Below, in pieces: positions 1 through 13,100 of a stretch of 64,000 bases of DNA (position 1 is the first letter of the stretch; every line of letters begins with the position of its first letter). The notes beneath the pieces were generated by a model. That model saw only the letters and a program-made list of their open reading frames with translations, was not told where the DNA came from and did no database searches. This DNA comes from Chondrosia reniformis (taxonomy: Eukaryota > Porifera > Demospongiae > Chondrillida > Chondrillidae). The stretch lies in assembly GCA_947172415.1 (NCBI GenBank), contig OX359200.1:2110501-2174500 (forward strand). Reading direction: 5' to 3'. The position numbers and the translations under genes are program-made.

Positions 1-1156
1 TGTTTTGGACTCAACAGATGGAAAATTGGTCAAAAGACTGATTTAGAAGAAAATAATGAATGACTGCTTTCCCATATCCAGGCCACCAACAATCTTAGCA
101 CCCTGTGATACCCACAGAAGTGATTAACAAATTGAATAAAGACCTTGTTTCTGTGTTACATTAACAAAGTACAGACAATTTAGTGCATCTAATTCAAAGA
201 ATCACTATATATAAAAATCAGATCAGCTCATATAGTAAACTACATTATATATTGACATTGGTTAAGCATATTATTGAAGTATAAAAATAAATGGTCTATT
301 AACAGTGGAATTATCTAGAAGTAACAAGTGAAAGGTTAATAGAATTAGCCCCATAAAGAGAGAAGCAGGGTATCACCTAACCATTACACTAGGACAATAG
401 GACACTTTCCCAGTTGACAGTGTCATCTCATTAAGTAGGTATGCCCTATGTTGGTACATACGTATAAAGGGACATGTTTGGAAGCTTGAAAGGTCAGACT
501 AATGGATCACCAGATTCCAGGAATAATACATGTACATGGATTCACAAAGATCATGAAAAAGATCAAGATTCCCAGTGACTGATGAAGGGTAGAATTCCCA
601 GAAACAGCTGTTTTACCCAATGGAGCAAAAGAAGAAAGATTACTTTATTCATGATACTTATGGAATAAACTACGTAGGTACTATGGTCATCAGTTATTGG
701 CTGGTGGATATACCTTTTGTGAAGCACCATGCAGCAATCCCCTGTCCCAGATTGACCTGTTACCAGTTGGGTCTTCATCTACTTCATCTGAGACATCCGA
801 TGGTAAGCGGATCTAATAAATGAAAGGGGAAGGAGAGGAACAGGTGAGGCAGAGGAAAATGGAGCATGGCCAAAACTCATTAAAAGTGCTTTTTCAGCAA
901 CTTTGCTTCATTATATTCTGCCAGCTCATGTCACTGACAATGGCATGATCTAGTTGATTTATACTCTTCCTAAATTAGAAGAGCTCCACAGTCCATAGAG
1001 ACAATCAGATAGGCACCATTAGCACATTAACAAGTGCATAACACCTCTCTTTCAAAGTCACAGACAACCACATTCCATAAATCACAAAGGAATACAGAAT
1101 GACCACACAGAGAATACATCTATTTAAACAGTACATTGAACCTGGAGGGCACTTAC
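1..1156 (-). other. SF3B3 intron at left window edge, no exon seen
   Basis: Exon 21 ends at 1157 with a GTAAGT donor, so this stretch is intron. I searched the minus strand for the conserved SF3B3 tail and did not find it. The only structure is the dispersed repeat at 515-640. The two overlapping short ORFs at 563-823 lie partly in this repeat and look non-coding. Confidence 0.7.
515..640 (+). repeat. Dispersed repeat, copy 1 (non-LTR 3' end-like)
   Basis: Shares blocks with 14130-14290, including ctgatgaagggt, agaattcccagaaacagctg and a following (G/A)AA-rich tail (gcaaaagaagaaag). A shared body ending in a GAA-type tail suggests the 3' end of a SINE or LINE. The family is not identified. 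Confidence 0.55.
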
Positions 1157-4100
1157 AACAGCTACATTCCCAAACTTGTCTGCAGCCACAACTGTGTCAT
1201 AGTCCAAGAGACAGGACGCTGTAATATACCTGTAGATAAATTTAGCAGTACATGTCAGCTCAGGAGATACCACATATAAATGTGACTTTCATTCCATAAA
1301 GCTAATTACACTAATAGTATATAGCATAAGAGAAGGGTTTTGTAATATCTTTCACAATGGCTGGTTCTTATCTAAACGTACAAAGTGGGTAACATCACAC
1401 TTCAAGGAGCCTCAAGAAACACAAAATAACCACATCTGTGGGTTTTATGATCAGAAATTACATGATAAGCATAAACAAAAGATATAATAAATAATTAATA
1501 GCTATAAATCACTTTTAACCTTATCAGCATACAGTGACCACATTGGAAGGTCACAGTTGCCCATTAACACATGCAGACAATATTTTTAAGACTTGGCTTC
1601 AGTGCAAATAAGCAGGAATGTTCATGCATGCAAAGGAAATGGTGACTCTTAGAAGGCTTCAGTGTATCATCTTATGTAATTACAACAACTATTAACTAAA
1701 CAGGTACATAGAATATACATAACAGAAATTCAGTCGCAGTTGAAGATGGTATTAGTAACAAGTATTTTTACTACATTAGAAATTTGAACATGACACTTGA
1801 TGCTACCTACGTAATAATTGAACACTAGAGTATCAAATAGCATTTATATTAAATAAACTTTGGGAAGGAGGCCCAGGCATCTTAGAATTAAGAGTGTACA
1901 TCTTTTATACATGATTATTGTACATTCCCTATGCATAGTATTTGCTATACTCAAAGGTACATTAATCCTATTGTACTCTAAAAGGAAATGCTGTACATAC
2001 CATTTATGTATGCAATATTATTAGCAAAGTTTTACTTTCAGGTTCTGTATTTCAAACTTATATATTTCAACAATAATAGTTATAAAATGCCAATTTAAGG
2101 ATATGTAGGTGTACATATATATACAGGTATTCATAGGCAAATATGCACTTTAATATGAACAAAACCACATTCAAGAAAGATACAATGAAAAGACTAAAAC
2201 TTCTAAAGAACAAAACTAGTTGGTATGTTTGCCTATCAAGACATACGTACATATTATTATACATACACACATGCATGTACATACGATACATACCTTGAAA
2301 CAGTGTCATCGGCAAACACCACTAATTGGTTTTCTGCCTGTCTGTACCGAACATAGTGTATTGATTCTTGAACATCACTGACATACACTCGACTTCCCAT
2401 GGTCTGGATGTCAACCACTAGATTGGGAATATGCTACAGAAAGGAATGGAAAATTCACAACTCACACAGCAAGAAGAAGGTTCACTTGGGCTGAGAGACG
2501 AATAGTATCCATCAGTCTACGTATGTATATATCAAGCAAGTAGAGCCATATGCTTATACATTAACTAATTTTGAATTTTAGAAACTCTTGTTAATTCTAA
2601 CCTACTTACAGCACTGTAAAAGTACTATGTAGCCTACGCACTATGAAAACTTGTACACACTGACACAACAGTTAAGTTAATCAAAAACACAACAATAGTG
2701 ACACCTCTCATTAAATCAACACGATGTATACCACAATTCATAGGAGTGTCCCATGTCAAATTGCTATAAGAGTGTTCCATGTCAACCTGCTATAAGAGTG
2801 TCCCATGTCAAACTGCTATAAGAGTGTCCCATGTCAAACTGCTATAAGAGTGTCCCATGTCAAACTGCTATAAGAGTGTCCCATGTCAAACTGGTATAAG
2901 AGTGTCCCATGTCAAACTGCTCTAAGAGTGTCCCATGTCAAACTGCTATAAGAGTGTCCCATATCAATCTGCTATAAGAGTGTCCCATGTCAAACTGCTA
3001 TAGGAGTGTCCCATGTCAAATTGCTATAAGAGTGTCCCATGTCAAACTGCTATAAGAGTGTCCCATATCAAACTGCTATAAGAGTGTCCCATGTCAAACT
3101 GCTATAAGAGTGTCCCATGTCAAACTGCTATAAGAGTGTCCCATGTCAAACTGCTATAGGAGTGTCCCATGTCAAATTGCTATAAGAGTGTCCCATGTCA
3201 AATTGCTATAAGAGTGTCCCATGTCAAACTGCTATAAGAGTGTCCCATATCAAACTGCTATAAGAGTGTCCCATGTCAAACTGCTATAAGAGTGTCCCAT
3301 GTCAAACTGCTATAAGAGTGTCCCATGTCAAACTGGTATAAGAGTGTCCCATGTCAATCTGCTATAAGAGTGTCCCATGTCAAACTGCTATAAGAGTGTC
3401 CCATGTCAACCTGCTATAAGAGTGTCCCATGTCAAATTGCTATAAGAGTGTCCCATGTCAAACTGCTATAAGAGTGTCCCATGTCAAACTGCTATAAGAG
3501 TGTCCTATGTCAAACTGCTCTAAGAGTGTCCCATGTCAAATTGCTCTAAGAGTGTCCCATGTCAAATTGCTATAAGAGTGTCCCATGTCAAACTGCTATA
3601 AGAGTGTCCCATGTCAAACTGCTATAAGAGTGTCCCATGTCAAACTGCTATAAGAGTGTCCCATGTCAACCTGATATAGGAGTGCCCCATGTCAAATTGC
3701 TATAAGAGTGTCCCATGTCAAACTGCTATAAGAGTGTCCCATATCAAACTGCTATAAGAGTGTCCCATGTCAAACTGCTATAAGAGTGTCCCATGTCAAA
3801 CTGCTATAAGAGTGTCCCATGTCAAACTGCTATAAGAGTGTCCCATGTCAAATTGCTATAAGAGTGTCCTATGTCAAACTGCTCTAAGAGTGTCCTATGT
3901 CAAACTGCTATAAGAGTGTCCCATGTCAAATTGCTATAAGAGTGTCCCATGTCAAACTGCTATAAGAGTGTCCCATGTCAAACTGCTATAAGAGTGTCCT
4001 ATGTCAAACTGCTCTAAGAGTGTCCCATGTCAAACTGCTATAAGAGTGTCCCATGTCAAATTGCTATAAGAGTGTCCCATGTCAAACTGCTATAAGAGTG

Positions 4101-7100
4101 TCCCATGTCAAACTGGTATAAGAGTGTCCCATGTCAATCTGCTATAAGAGTGTCCCATGTCAAACTGCTATAAGAGTGTCCCATGTCAACCTGCTATAAG
4201 AGTGTCCCATGTCAAATTGCTATAAGAGTGTCCTATGTCAAACTGCTCTAAGAGTGTCCTATGTCAAACTGCTATAAGAGTGTCCTATGTCAAACTGCTC
4301 TAAGAGTGTCCCATGTCAAATTGCTATAAGAGTGTCCCATGTCAAACTGCTATAAGAGTGTCCCATGTCAAACTGCTATAAGAGTGTCCTATGTCAAACT
4401 GCTCTAAGAGTGTCCCATGTCAAACTGCTATAAGAGTGTCCCATGTCAAACTGGTATAAGAGTGTCCCATGTCAATCTGCTATAAGAGTGTCCCATGTCA
4501 AACTGCTATAAGAGTGTCCCATGTCAACCTGCTATAAGAGTGTCCCATGTCAAATTGCTATAAGAGTGTCCCATGTCAAACTGCTCTAAGAGTGTCCTAT
4601 GTCAAACTGCTATAAGAGTGTCCCATGTCAAATTGCTATAAGAGTGTCCCATGTCAAACTGCTATAAGAGTGTCCCATGTCAAACTGCTATAAGAGTGTC
4701 CTATGTCAAACTGCTCTAAGAGTGTCCCATGTCAAATTGCTCTAAGAGTGTCCCATGTCAAATTGCTATAAGAGTGTCCCATGTCAAACTGCTATAAGAG
4801 TGTCCCATGTCAAACTGCTATAAGAGTGTCCCATGTCAAACTGCTATAAGAGTGTCCCATGTCAAACTGCTATAAGAGTGTCCCATGTCAAACTGCTATA
4901 AGAGTGCCCCATGTCAAAATGATATAGGAGTGTCCCATGTCAACCTGATATAGGAGTGCCCCATGTCAAAATGATATAGGAGTGCCCCATGTCAAAATGA
5001 TATAATTAGGTTTACAATCTCACCAGGATATATGATATATTCACATGATATGTATATTTATATAGAGTGTCAAGTTGCAAATATATTCTTGATTGAATGG
5101 ACCTTTAAATTACTACAATTACTGATTTCTAAACACCAAACATATACGTACCTACTTATGTACGTATATCTAAACTGGTAAGAGTACTGGATAATTAGAG
5201 ATAATATGTACGTATGTATATTTTTGCTCATTTCGTTCATTGCTCTAATGAGGAGACATGAGTGGGCAGGGGTAATATCCAGAGTTCAATGATGATGATA
5301 TTATATACGTACATATATAGTGTATTGAAACAGCAGACAATTGAACTAAATAAAACAACTACAAAATATTCAATTTTACTAGGTTATAAAGGTGAGTTAC
5401 ATTCATATATTCATTAGGATATTCAATTGCTTTTCTGAGTTTAAAAGTTACAGTACAAGAATCATTTCCATATATAGTTATATAATTATGATTGATTTCA
5501 AATCTAATGTGTACATATGCATATCTATATCTATATACATACAATATAACTTTTAGGAATTGCCTAGCATCCCTATATTCCTGTAGACAGGGACTTGTTC
5601 CTATATGTAAAGTATGCACATAGAAGCAACAGGAAAGGACTTGTACCTTATTTTCACATTTCCTCAACATTTTCTTCTTGCCAATATCATATATACGCAA
5701 AAGTTTTCCAACACCAACTAAAAGTCTTCCATTAAATGGCTCCAGCGCTAAAGGAGCATCGTCCATGGGAGTTGTATGCAAGTACTTTAGTTTCCTGCCA
5801 TCCTCACAAACTTGGTAGAGAATGAGGGATCCCCCTGAGTTGGCTCTGCTTCCTAGGACCACATCTTTGCCAGTTCCCACCACTACATACCACTCACCTT
5901 CACGAGAGGCAAAGGAACACATTGCAACACTACAGTGACAAAAAACAAAAACTCAAATCTTCTATTTCAATTTACTTTAAATTTCAACGTCTCTTAAATG
6001 TACATACGCAATAATAAAAGTATCAAATTGTATGCATTGTAAAAGAATGATTACTTGTGAATATGAAAATACATCATTATACACGAATAAGTTAAGCATT
6101 AACTACTGTATATACATGTTTAGATTCAATTTTAAAATTATCCACAATTGGTACAAAAACAAGTTGGCAAAAAGGAAGACATTCCTGCATGTCCAACATA
6201 ACACCACACACACACAAACAAAACATTTGTAGTTCAGTTCAGTTTACATATTCACATACACTGCTATAAAAGCTTTCCCTGCCCAATAGCGAGATAGTGG
6301 TCCAGAGTGGTTCCAACCCTGCCCAATAGCGAGATAGTGGTCCAGAGTGGTTCCAACCCTGCCCAATAGCGAGATAGTGGTCCAGAGTGGTTCCAACCCT
6401 GCCCAATAGCGAGATAGTGGTCCAGAGTAATTCCAACCCTGCCCAATAGCAACATAGAGGTCTAGAGTAATTCCAACCCTGCCCAATAGTGACATAGACA
6501 TCTAGAGTAATTCCAACCCTGCCCAATAGTGACATAGACATCTAGAGTGGTTCTAAAGAGGTCATAACAGTTAACTCTTAATGGTACTCATTATATTGGA
6601 ATAATTTTAAAAGACCAAAAAGGTATGTATCTACACATTAAGCATTCAAGCTAGAGGAAGGGAAGTTGAATAACAGTCCCTCAGTTCATTAGGGTATATA
6701 GGAATGCTAATGTTATGTATGATATTGTCAGCTATTGCACCTGATCCAATGATACAAGGTCTAAACAAGGTATTAGAGCCACAAACACAGAGAGTAGACA
6801 CTTATTACACGACACACATATTGACAGGTGCTACTGATAGCAATTAATAGAGTACATGGAGAGCTTTTCAGAATTGAGATACTGTTACTGCAACAGACAC
6901 AACTAATGGGATACAGGGCTGTCAGACTATGTACAATCTTTTGAGCAATGCAAATGTTAAGAAAAATTTGGCCAGCAAGGGAGTAACACAAAGGTCATCA
7001 AGGTCAAAAGTGACCTTTTCCTGCAAATAAAGCCTAACCTGTGACAGTAACTGTAGGCAAGGAAGGTAAACTTGTGGAATCTGATTTCAGCACTGCCTTT

Positions 7101-10100
7101 TAATGACTTTAACACCTTGCAGTACTATTAGGGAAAGGAGGTTACTCCTTTACTAAAATGCTAAGATATGAGTGTTATAATATCATAGCACTTGCAGAAC
7201 AGTGCAAATATGAAACAGTACACAATGCATTAGTCAGTACACAAGATATACATTTACAAAAGAACATACTTACTATATATACATACATACTATATCAACA
7301 CAGGGTCACTGGAGGGTCACTGAAGAAGATCCTTGGGATTAAATGTCTGATAATCAAAAAAGATAATTAACAAGAGGATCCTTTCAAAAGGTAGTATCAA
7401 CACAGTTAATATTTATGATGAAATAATTTACAAACTCCTCTATATTCCCCTTTGGTCATTAGAGCATCTCTAGATGCTTAAAAGAACAAAGACGAACCAC
7501 CTCAAAGCTAAGTTTGGCACAGTTAGAAGAAATCCCTATCATCTAACTGCTCTCTTCAGTTAAAATAAGATGTAACAATGACTTTATTAAGCACATATAT
7601 GTACAATAGACTGTATATTCCACAAACAACAATAATTCATCCTAACCCAAACAGCCAGAGTTATAGAATTCTTAACTTGATAACTCAACAGGAGACATGG
7701 GAATAGAAGACAGTAGACATATAGAATATCAGACAGTCAGAGAGAGAGATGGACACACACAGACAGTCAGTCAGAGAGAGATGGACACATACAGACAGAC
7801 AGTCAGAGAGAGATGGACATACACAGACAGTCAGTCAGAGAGAGAGATGGACACACACAGACAGTCAGTCAGAGAGAGAGATGGACACACACAGACAGTC
7901 AGTCAGAGAGAGAGATGGACACACACAGACAGACAGTCAGAGAGAGAGATGGACACACACAGACAGACAGTCAGAGAGAGAGATGGACACACACAGACAG
8001 TCAGTCAGAGAGAGATGGACACACACAGACAGACAGTCAGAGAGAGAGATGGACACACACAGACAGTCAGTCAGAGAGAGATGGACACACACAGAAAGTC
8101 AGTCAGAGAGAGATGGACACACACAGACAGACAGTCAGAGAGAGAGATGGACACACACAGACAGACAGTCAGAGAGAGAGATGGACACACACAGACAGAC
8201 AGTCAGAGAGAGAGATGGACACACACAGACAGACAGTCAGAGAGAGAGATGGACACACACAGACAGTCAGTCAGAGAGAGATGGACACATACAGACAGAC
8301 AGTCAGAGAGAGATGGACATACACAGACAGTCAGTCAGAGAGAGAGATGGACCACACAGACAGTCAGTCAGAGAGAGAGATGGACACACACAGACAGACA
8401 GTCAGAGAGAGAGATGGACACACACAGACAGACAGTCAGAGAGAGAGATGGGCACACACAGACAGTCAGTCAGAGAGAGAGATGGACACACACAGACAGT
8501 AGTCAGAGAGAGATGGACACACACAGACAGACAGTCAGAGAGAGAGATGGACACACACAGACAGTCAGTCAGAGAGAGATGGACACATACAGACAGACAG
8601 TCAGAGAGAGATGGACACACACAGACAGACAGTCAGAGAGAGAGATGGACACACACAGACAGACAGTCAGAGAGAGAGAGATGGACACACACAGACAGAC
8701 AGTCAGAGAGAGAGATGGACACAAACAGACAGACAGTCAGAGAGAGAGATGGACACACACAGACAGACAGGCAGAGAGAGAGATGGACACACACAGACAG
8801 TCAGTCAGAGAGAGAGATGGACACACACAGACAGTCAGTCAGAGAGAGAGATGGACACACACAGACAGACAGTCAGAGAGAGATGGACACACACAGACAG
8901 TCAGTCAGAGAGAGAGTATAATGTGAATTGGGCAACACAATAAATAGCATCAGTAAAACTGTTTTCTTCACTAAACTTCTAGTCTAGAGGTATCAATAAT
9001 GTTTTACATCACCTGCTATGGATTTAGATTGCCCAAAATGCATGCTTATATATACGTATGTATCACACAAGGTCACAAATAACAATCACCAGTAACATAA
9101 CAGAGCAATAACAGCTATATAACATAAACAAGGACAGCTGTCCTAAGTGCTGATCTCAAGAGAATTCATCTGTTACTTAAGGTAATAGAACTCTTCAGGT
9201 AATTGAATTAGGAAAAGAGGGCTCCAGTTTCACTGGTCACAGACTTCATGTTAATTCACAGTATCAAACATATGAAAAAAGCAACTTGTACATATTTCTT
9301 GACCTTTAAAGCATTAATCATCTACTCTGTAACAAACATGGTTGCTACACCTAAAGTGCAGTACTAGTGCACAATATATTTGCTACAAATTGAAGAGCAG
9401 TAAATTAGTGAAATATATTTTACTGAAAATAAAATAATGAATATGTACTGTATTTAGTAGAATTCTAAATGTATACACAACCTAAATAAACTGTTCAACT
9501 TACTGTAACTGTAATGCAATGGTAAGGGCTATTTTCACTATAGTACTCCCCACTTTCACGTAAATATGAATTTTATATATGACGTACAATGAAAAGTAAG
9601 TATTCCTGGTACAAAAGGTTATATTTGTAACACACAACTATTATAGTTTGCCATAAGATTCAAGCTGTACAACTTGATAAATATATCTGTCTATAAATAG
9701 AAAAGCAGTCCCATTTATATACATACGTATATGCATCTAAATTTGATATACGCATGTATGTACGTACATAGTACCACCCACATTTATTAATACGTTACAA
9801 GCTTTTAACATGTATAAATATAGGCTGTACATACGTATGCCAGCTCAACCGCTCATTAACCTTTGCATACTTACCTGAATGCTGCATCATTTTGACTCAG
9901 TTGAATGAGATCAAGGGTTTTGTTCTAGAGAAAGAGAAAGGGGAAAAGTTACATCAACAAACAATCCAATTACTTAAAATTAGCAGAATAAATAGGATCT
10001 AGAATTCTATAAATTTAATATGTCCATTAAACCAGTTGATGATCAAGCAAACATTAATACCAGATTCACATGGTCCAGATATGAAAAAATTGGTGGAAGC

Positions 10101-13100
10101 ATTTGTTTAAGCAAATGCATCATTAATTAGGAGTACAAATAATTTTGTAAACCTATATATACAATGCTACATAATTAAGAGAAACGACACTTAATAAATA
10201 CAACTATACATGTTCAACAAGCTTTACAGAGAGATGAGAGAGGTAGAAATAAATTTGGACTTACTATATATAGAAACATACTAAGTGATTACCTAGGTGA
10301 AAATCACCATAAAGTGTTATGCATTAGAGCATAGTCTAATAGAACAACTTGGGAAGTGAATCAATTAATGTTCAAATGGTGACACAACATTTACGTACGT
10401 ACACAGAGGAAACTCCTCTTCCACAGGAGACTTTCATTTATATGTACAGTGAATTCAAATTACCGATAGGCTAATTCATGATCAAGATAAAGAGATACCC
10501 AAACACATTTTTAGTGAGGAAAATGCTTCTGGATCCCCTGTGATAATACGTATACACACAGAAGTCATAAGTAGGGTCTCTTGGAGTGTGAGGGGTATGT
10601 AGCTGGAATGTCTGTTATTAGTAATGTAGCCATGATGTAACATAGCTGGCAAGCTTTCCTACAGGAATGTCTTCAATTAAAATAATATTTCAAAACTTGC
10701 TGCTTATTTGTTCAATTAAATACATCAATAATGTAAATGACAATTGCACTTCATAGGAATAAACGTAACTGTTTTCAAACTGAACTTTGCAAGGCCCTAA
10801 GTTAACCATAATAACTATTTCTACACCAAGTGATTCACAAAGAGTTTGCCCTAGGGACATCAAATTCAATCAAAGAATGGGTAACAGTCAGTGAGTACTT
10901 GCCCTTCTAATGATATTATGATAGCTTTATACGTTAAATGATATCAAGGACAATGAAGGCAATAAAAATGGAAGTTATCTTGATCCTCAACATGATTCAC
11001 AAAGGCAGAGAGTTATTATTAAACAAGGAGGACACAATGTACCATTTCATAGTCACCCTATTATAACAATTTTACTCAATAGACTAATGGAACTAAGAAT
11101 AATAAACATCCATTTAAAGTTCTATAACTGATCATGCCTACTAGTTTCCCTATTAAGGTGTACACAATTTGACCTTAACATCATATTGGCAAGGACCCAC
11201 TGACACAGCCCATTATTTAAATGGTAAAGTCAGTTAATATTTTTTGAATGCAAGTACTATTTCCAGTAGTACTGCCACTACATATGTACATGCCCGTATG
11301 TTGTACTACATATAAGCTTAGGTATGTACATACATTTCTCCAATTTAACACACTCATAGAGGATGCTACGTATAGGAATGAATGGTTGATACAATAGTTG
11401 GACACAGTCCAAGAAGATTGAAGACTCACTTCAGTTGGGCTGAAGAGCCTAACACAGGAGGCCCATATTCCAGTGCCTGCCTTGGGAGAACCAAAAACAT
11501 CTTCAGGCTGACCTTCATACATCAGCTCCTCAGCAGTTTCTGTTGCAAGTGCTAAATCATCTCCTTCAGCACCTTGGATGAGCTCCTGAATAAGAGAAAG
11601 GTGAAAAGGATAATTAACTGTTAAAATAAACGAACATTCAGATTCACTATGTATCAAACTACAGCCTATATGAAGCTATCAGTATATACTCCTCCAAAGT
11701 AATTGCTTGCCTAGATCTGTTACTCCATTCAAGTCTCAAACCTCACCTAATGACACACGCACGCACGCACACACACACATAGATAACATTTAAACCCTCA
11801 GTCACTCATCTAATGCACATTTGCTTAATTAGATCCCATTAATGAGTGTCTTATACAGGCCCACTGTACATTATAAAACTAATGTCTCTGTAGCTGACAT
11901 TCTGATAATTTATTGAAAGATAACAATTGCTACACTTGTTAAATATTTTGAGGAATGTACCAAGGTGTAACTTAAAGTGCAAAACCAATTCTGGAAGAGA
12001 TGTTGACATGCAAAGGAGAGAACACTAGTTGATTGTCCCAACAGATTCTGGTTCATTAACAGTAACATAAGTGAATGGTATGAAAATTCAAACTTGAGGG
12101 TGATCGTTTTCCATTTTTGCAACACTAACAACATTCATAAATAATGCAGAAAGGAATTGTTTCCAGAGACGTTTGTGCAAATATGCAGACTAAGCATTTT
12201 AACATTGTACAATTAACAGAGTCCATTACATATGTACATGTATACAGTATGTATATACACAATTAATAAACCTGCTGCTAAAGAAACTTATTTTCTACAG
12301 TATCTTCCTTGTCTTATAAACATACAACCATGGGCATGTATGGGTGTGCTTAAGTCAGGGTCAGAATGGCAGTGTACACAGAGCTTGACAATCAACACTG
12401 TCGTTGAAGACAAATCAGTCCGCCCGTCAAGAGCATCTTCATACCCCAACATACAAACTGTAGGCTACTCACTGACCTTAGATATGATAGAATGCTAACA
12501 TAATGTACACATTACAGGAACACCTACTTCAGCCATTTTCTCTTTTCTCTCTGTCTTAGTGGATTCAGTGAAAGCATTGTGGTCAGTCTCAATGATAACA
12601 AGATTTGATGTTGGAGGATGGATTACAAATTTACGTGGAGTGTACATCAAGCTAGCACAGACCTAAAGCATACAACGGTTAATGTTAGACTTAATGTCAG
12701 AAAGATGAAGGCAGTTTAGAAACTATTCCTACACAAACATACAAGTGAAGCAACAGACTATATATAATCAAGCTAAAAAGTACATTTATGGAATTTCTCA
12801 AAATATCAGAAAAGGTGAATTAAAGAGAAGGGAGTGCTATTACTTGCATACATATGTGTGCACAGACACTAGTGAAAGCTTTATATGTTATGTTCTTAGT
12901 ATTGATGCTTCAGATGTGTATTGGGGATATGTAGTTGACATCAGAGACATGTCAGCCTGGGAAGGCACATCTGGGTCATCACTAGCATCAACACTACAAG
13001 TAGCTCATATGCAATAGTTGTAAGGTACAACCAACACATACTGCTAGTTTCACTAACTCTACTGGATATGTACAAACACAAATACAGGTTATTGTCAACT

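Noticed and set aside
2740..5006. Possible CRISPR-like array
   Set aside because: No spacers; contiguous 26-bp tandem units in a eukaryotic intron.
6239..6541. Repeat frame with LLGRVG(T/I)TLD-type units on the minus strand
   Set aside because: By-product of the 40-bp tandem repeat; several overlapping frames are equally open.
7697..8943. Open frames of 390-409 codons rich in [13 protein letters not shown] repeats
   Set aside because: They are translations of the stop-free minisatellite in all three frames, in an SF3B3 intron; no gene signal.
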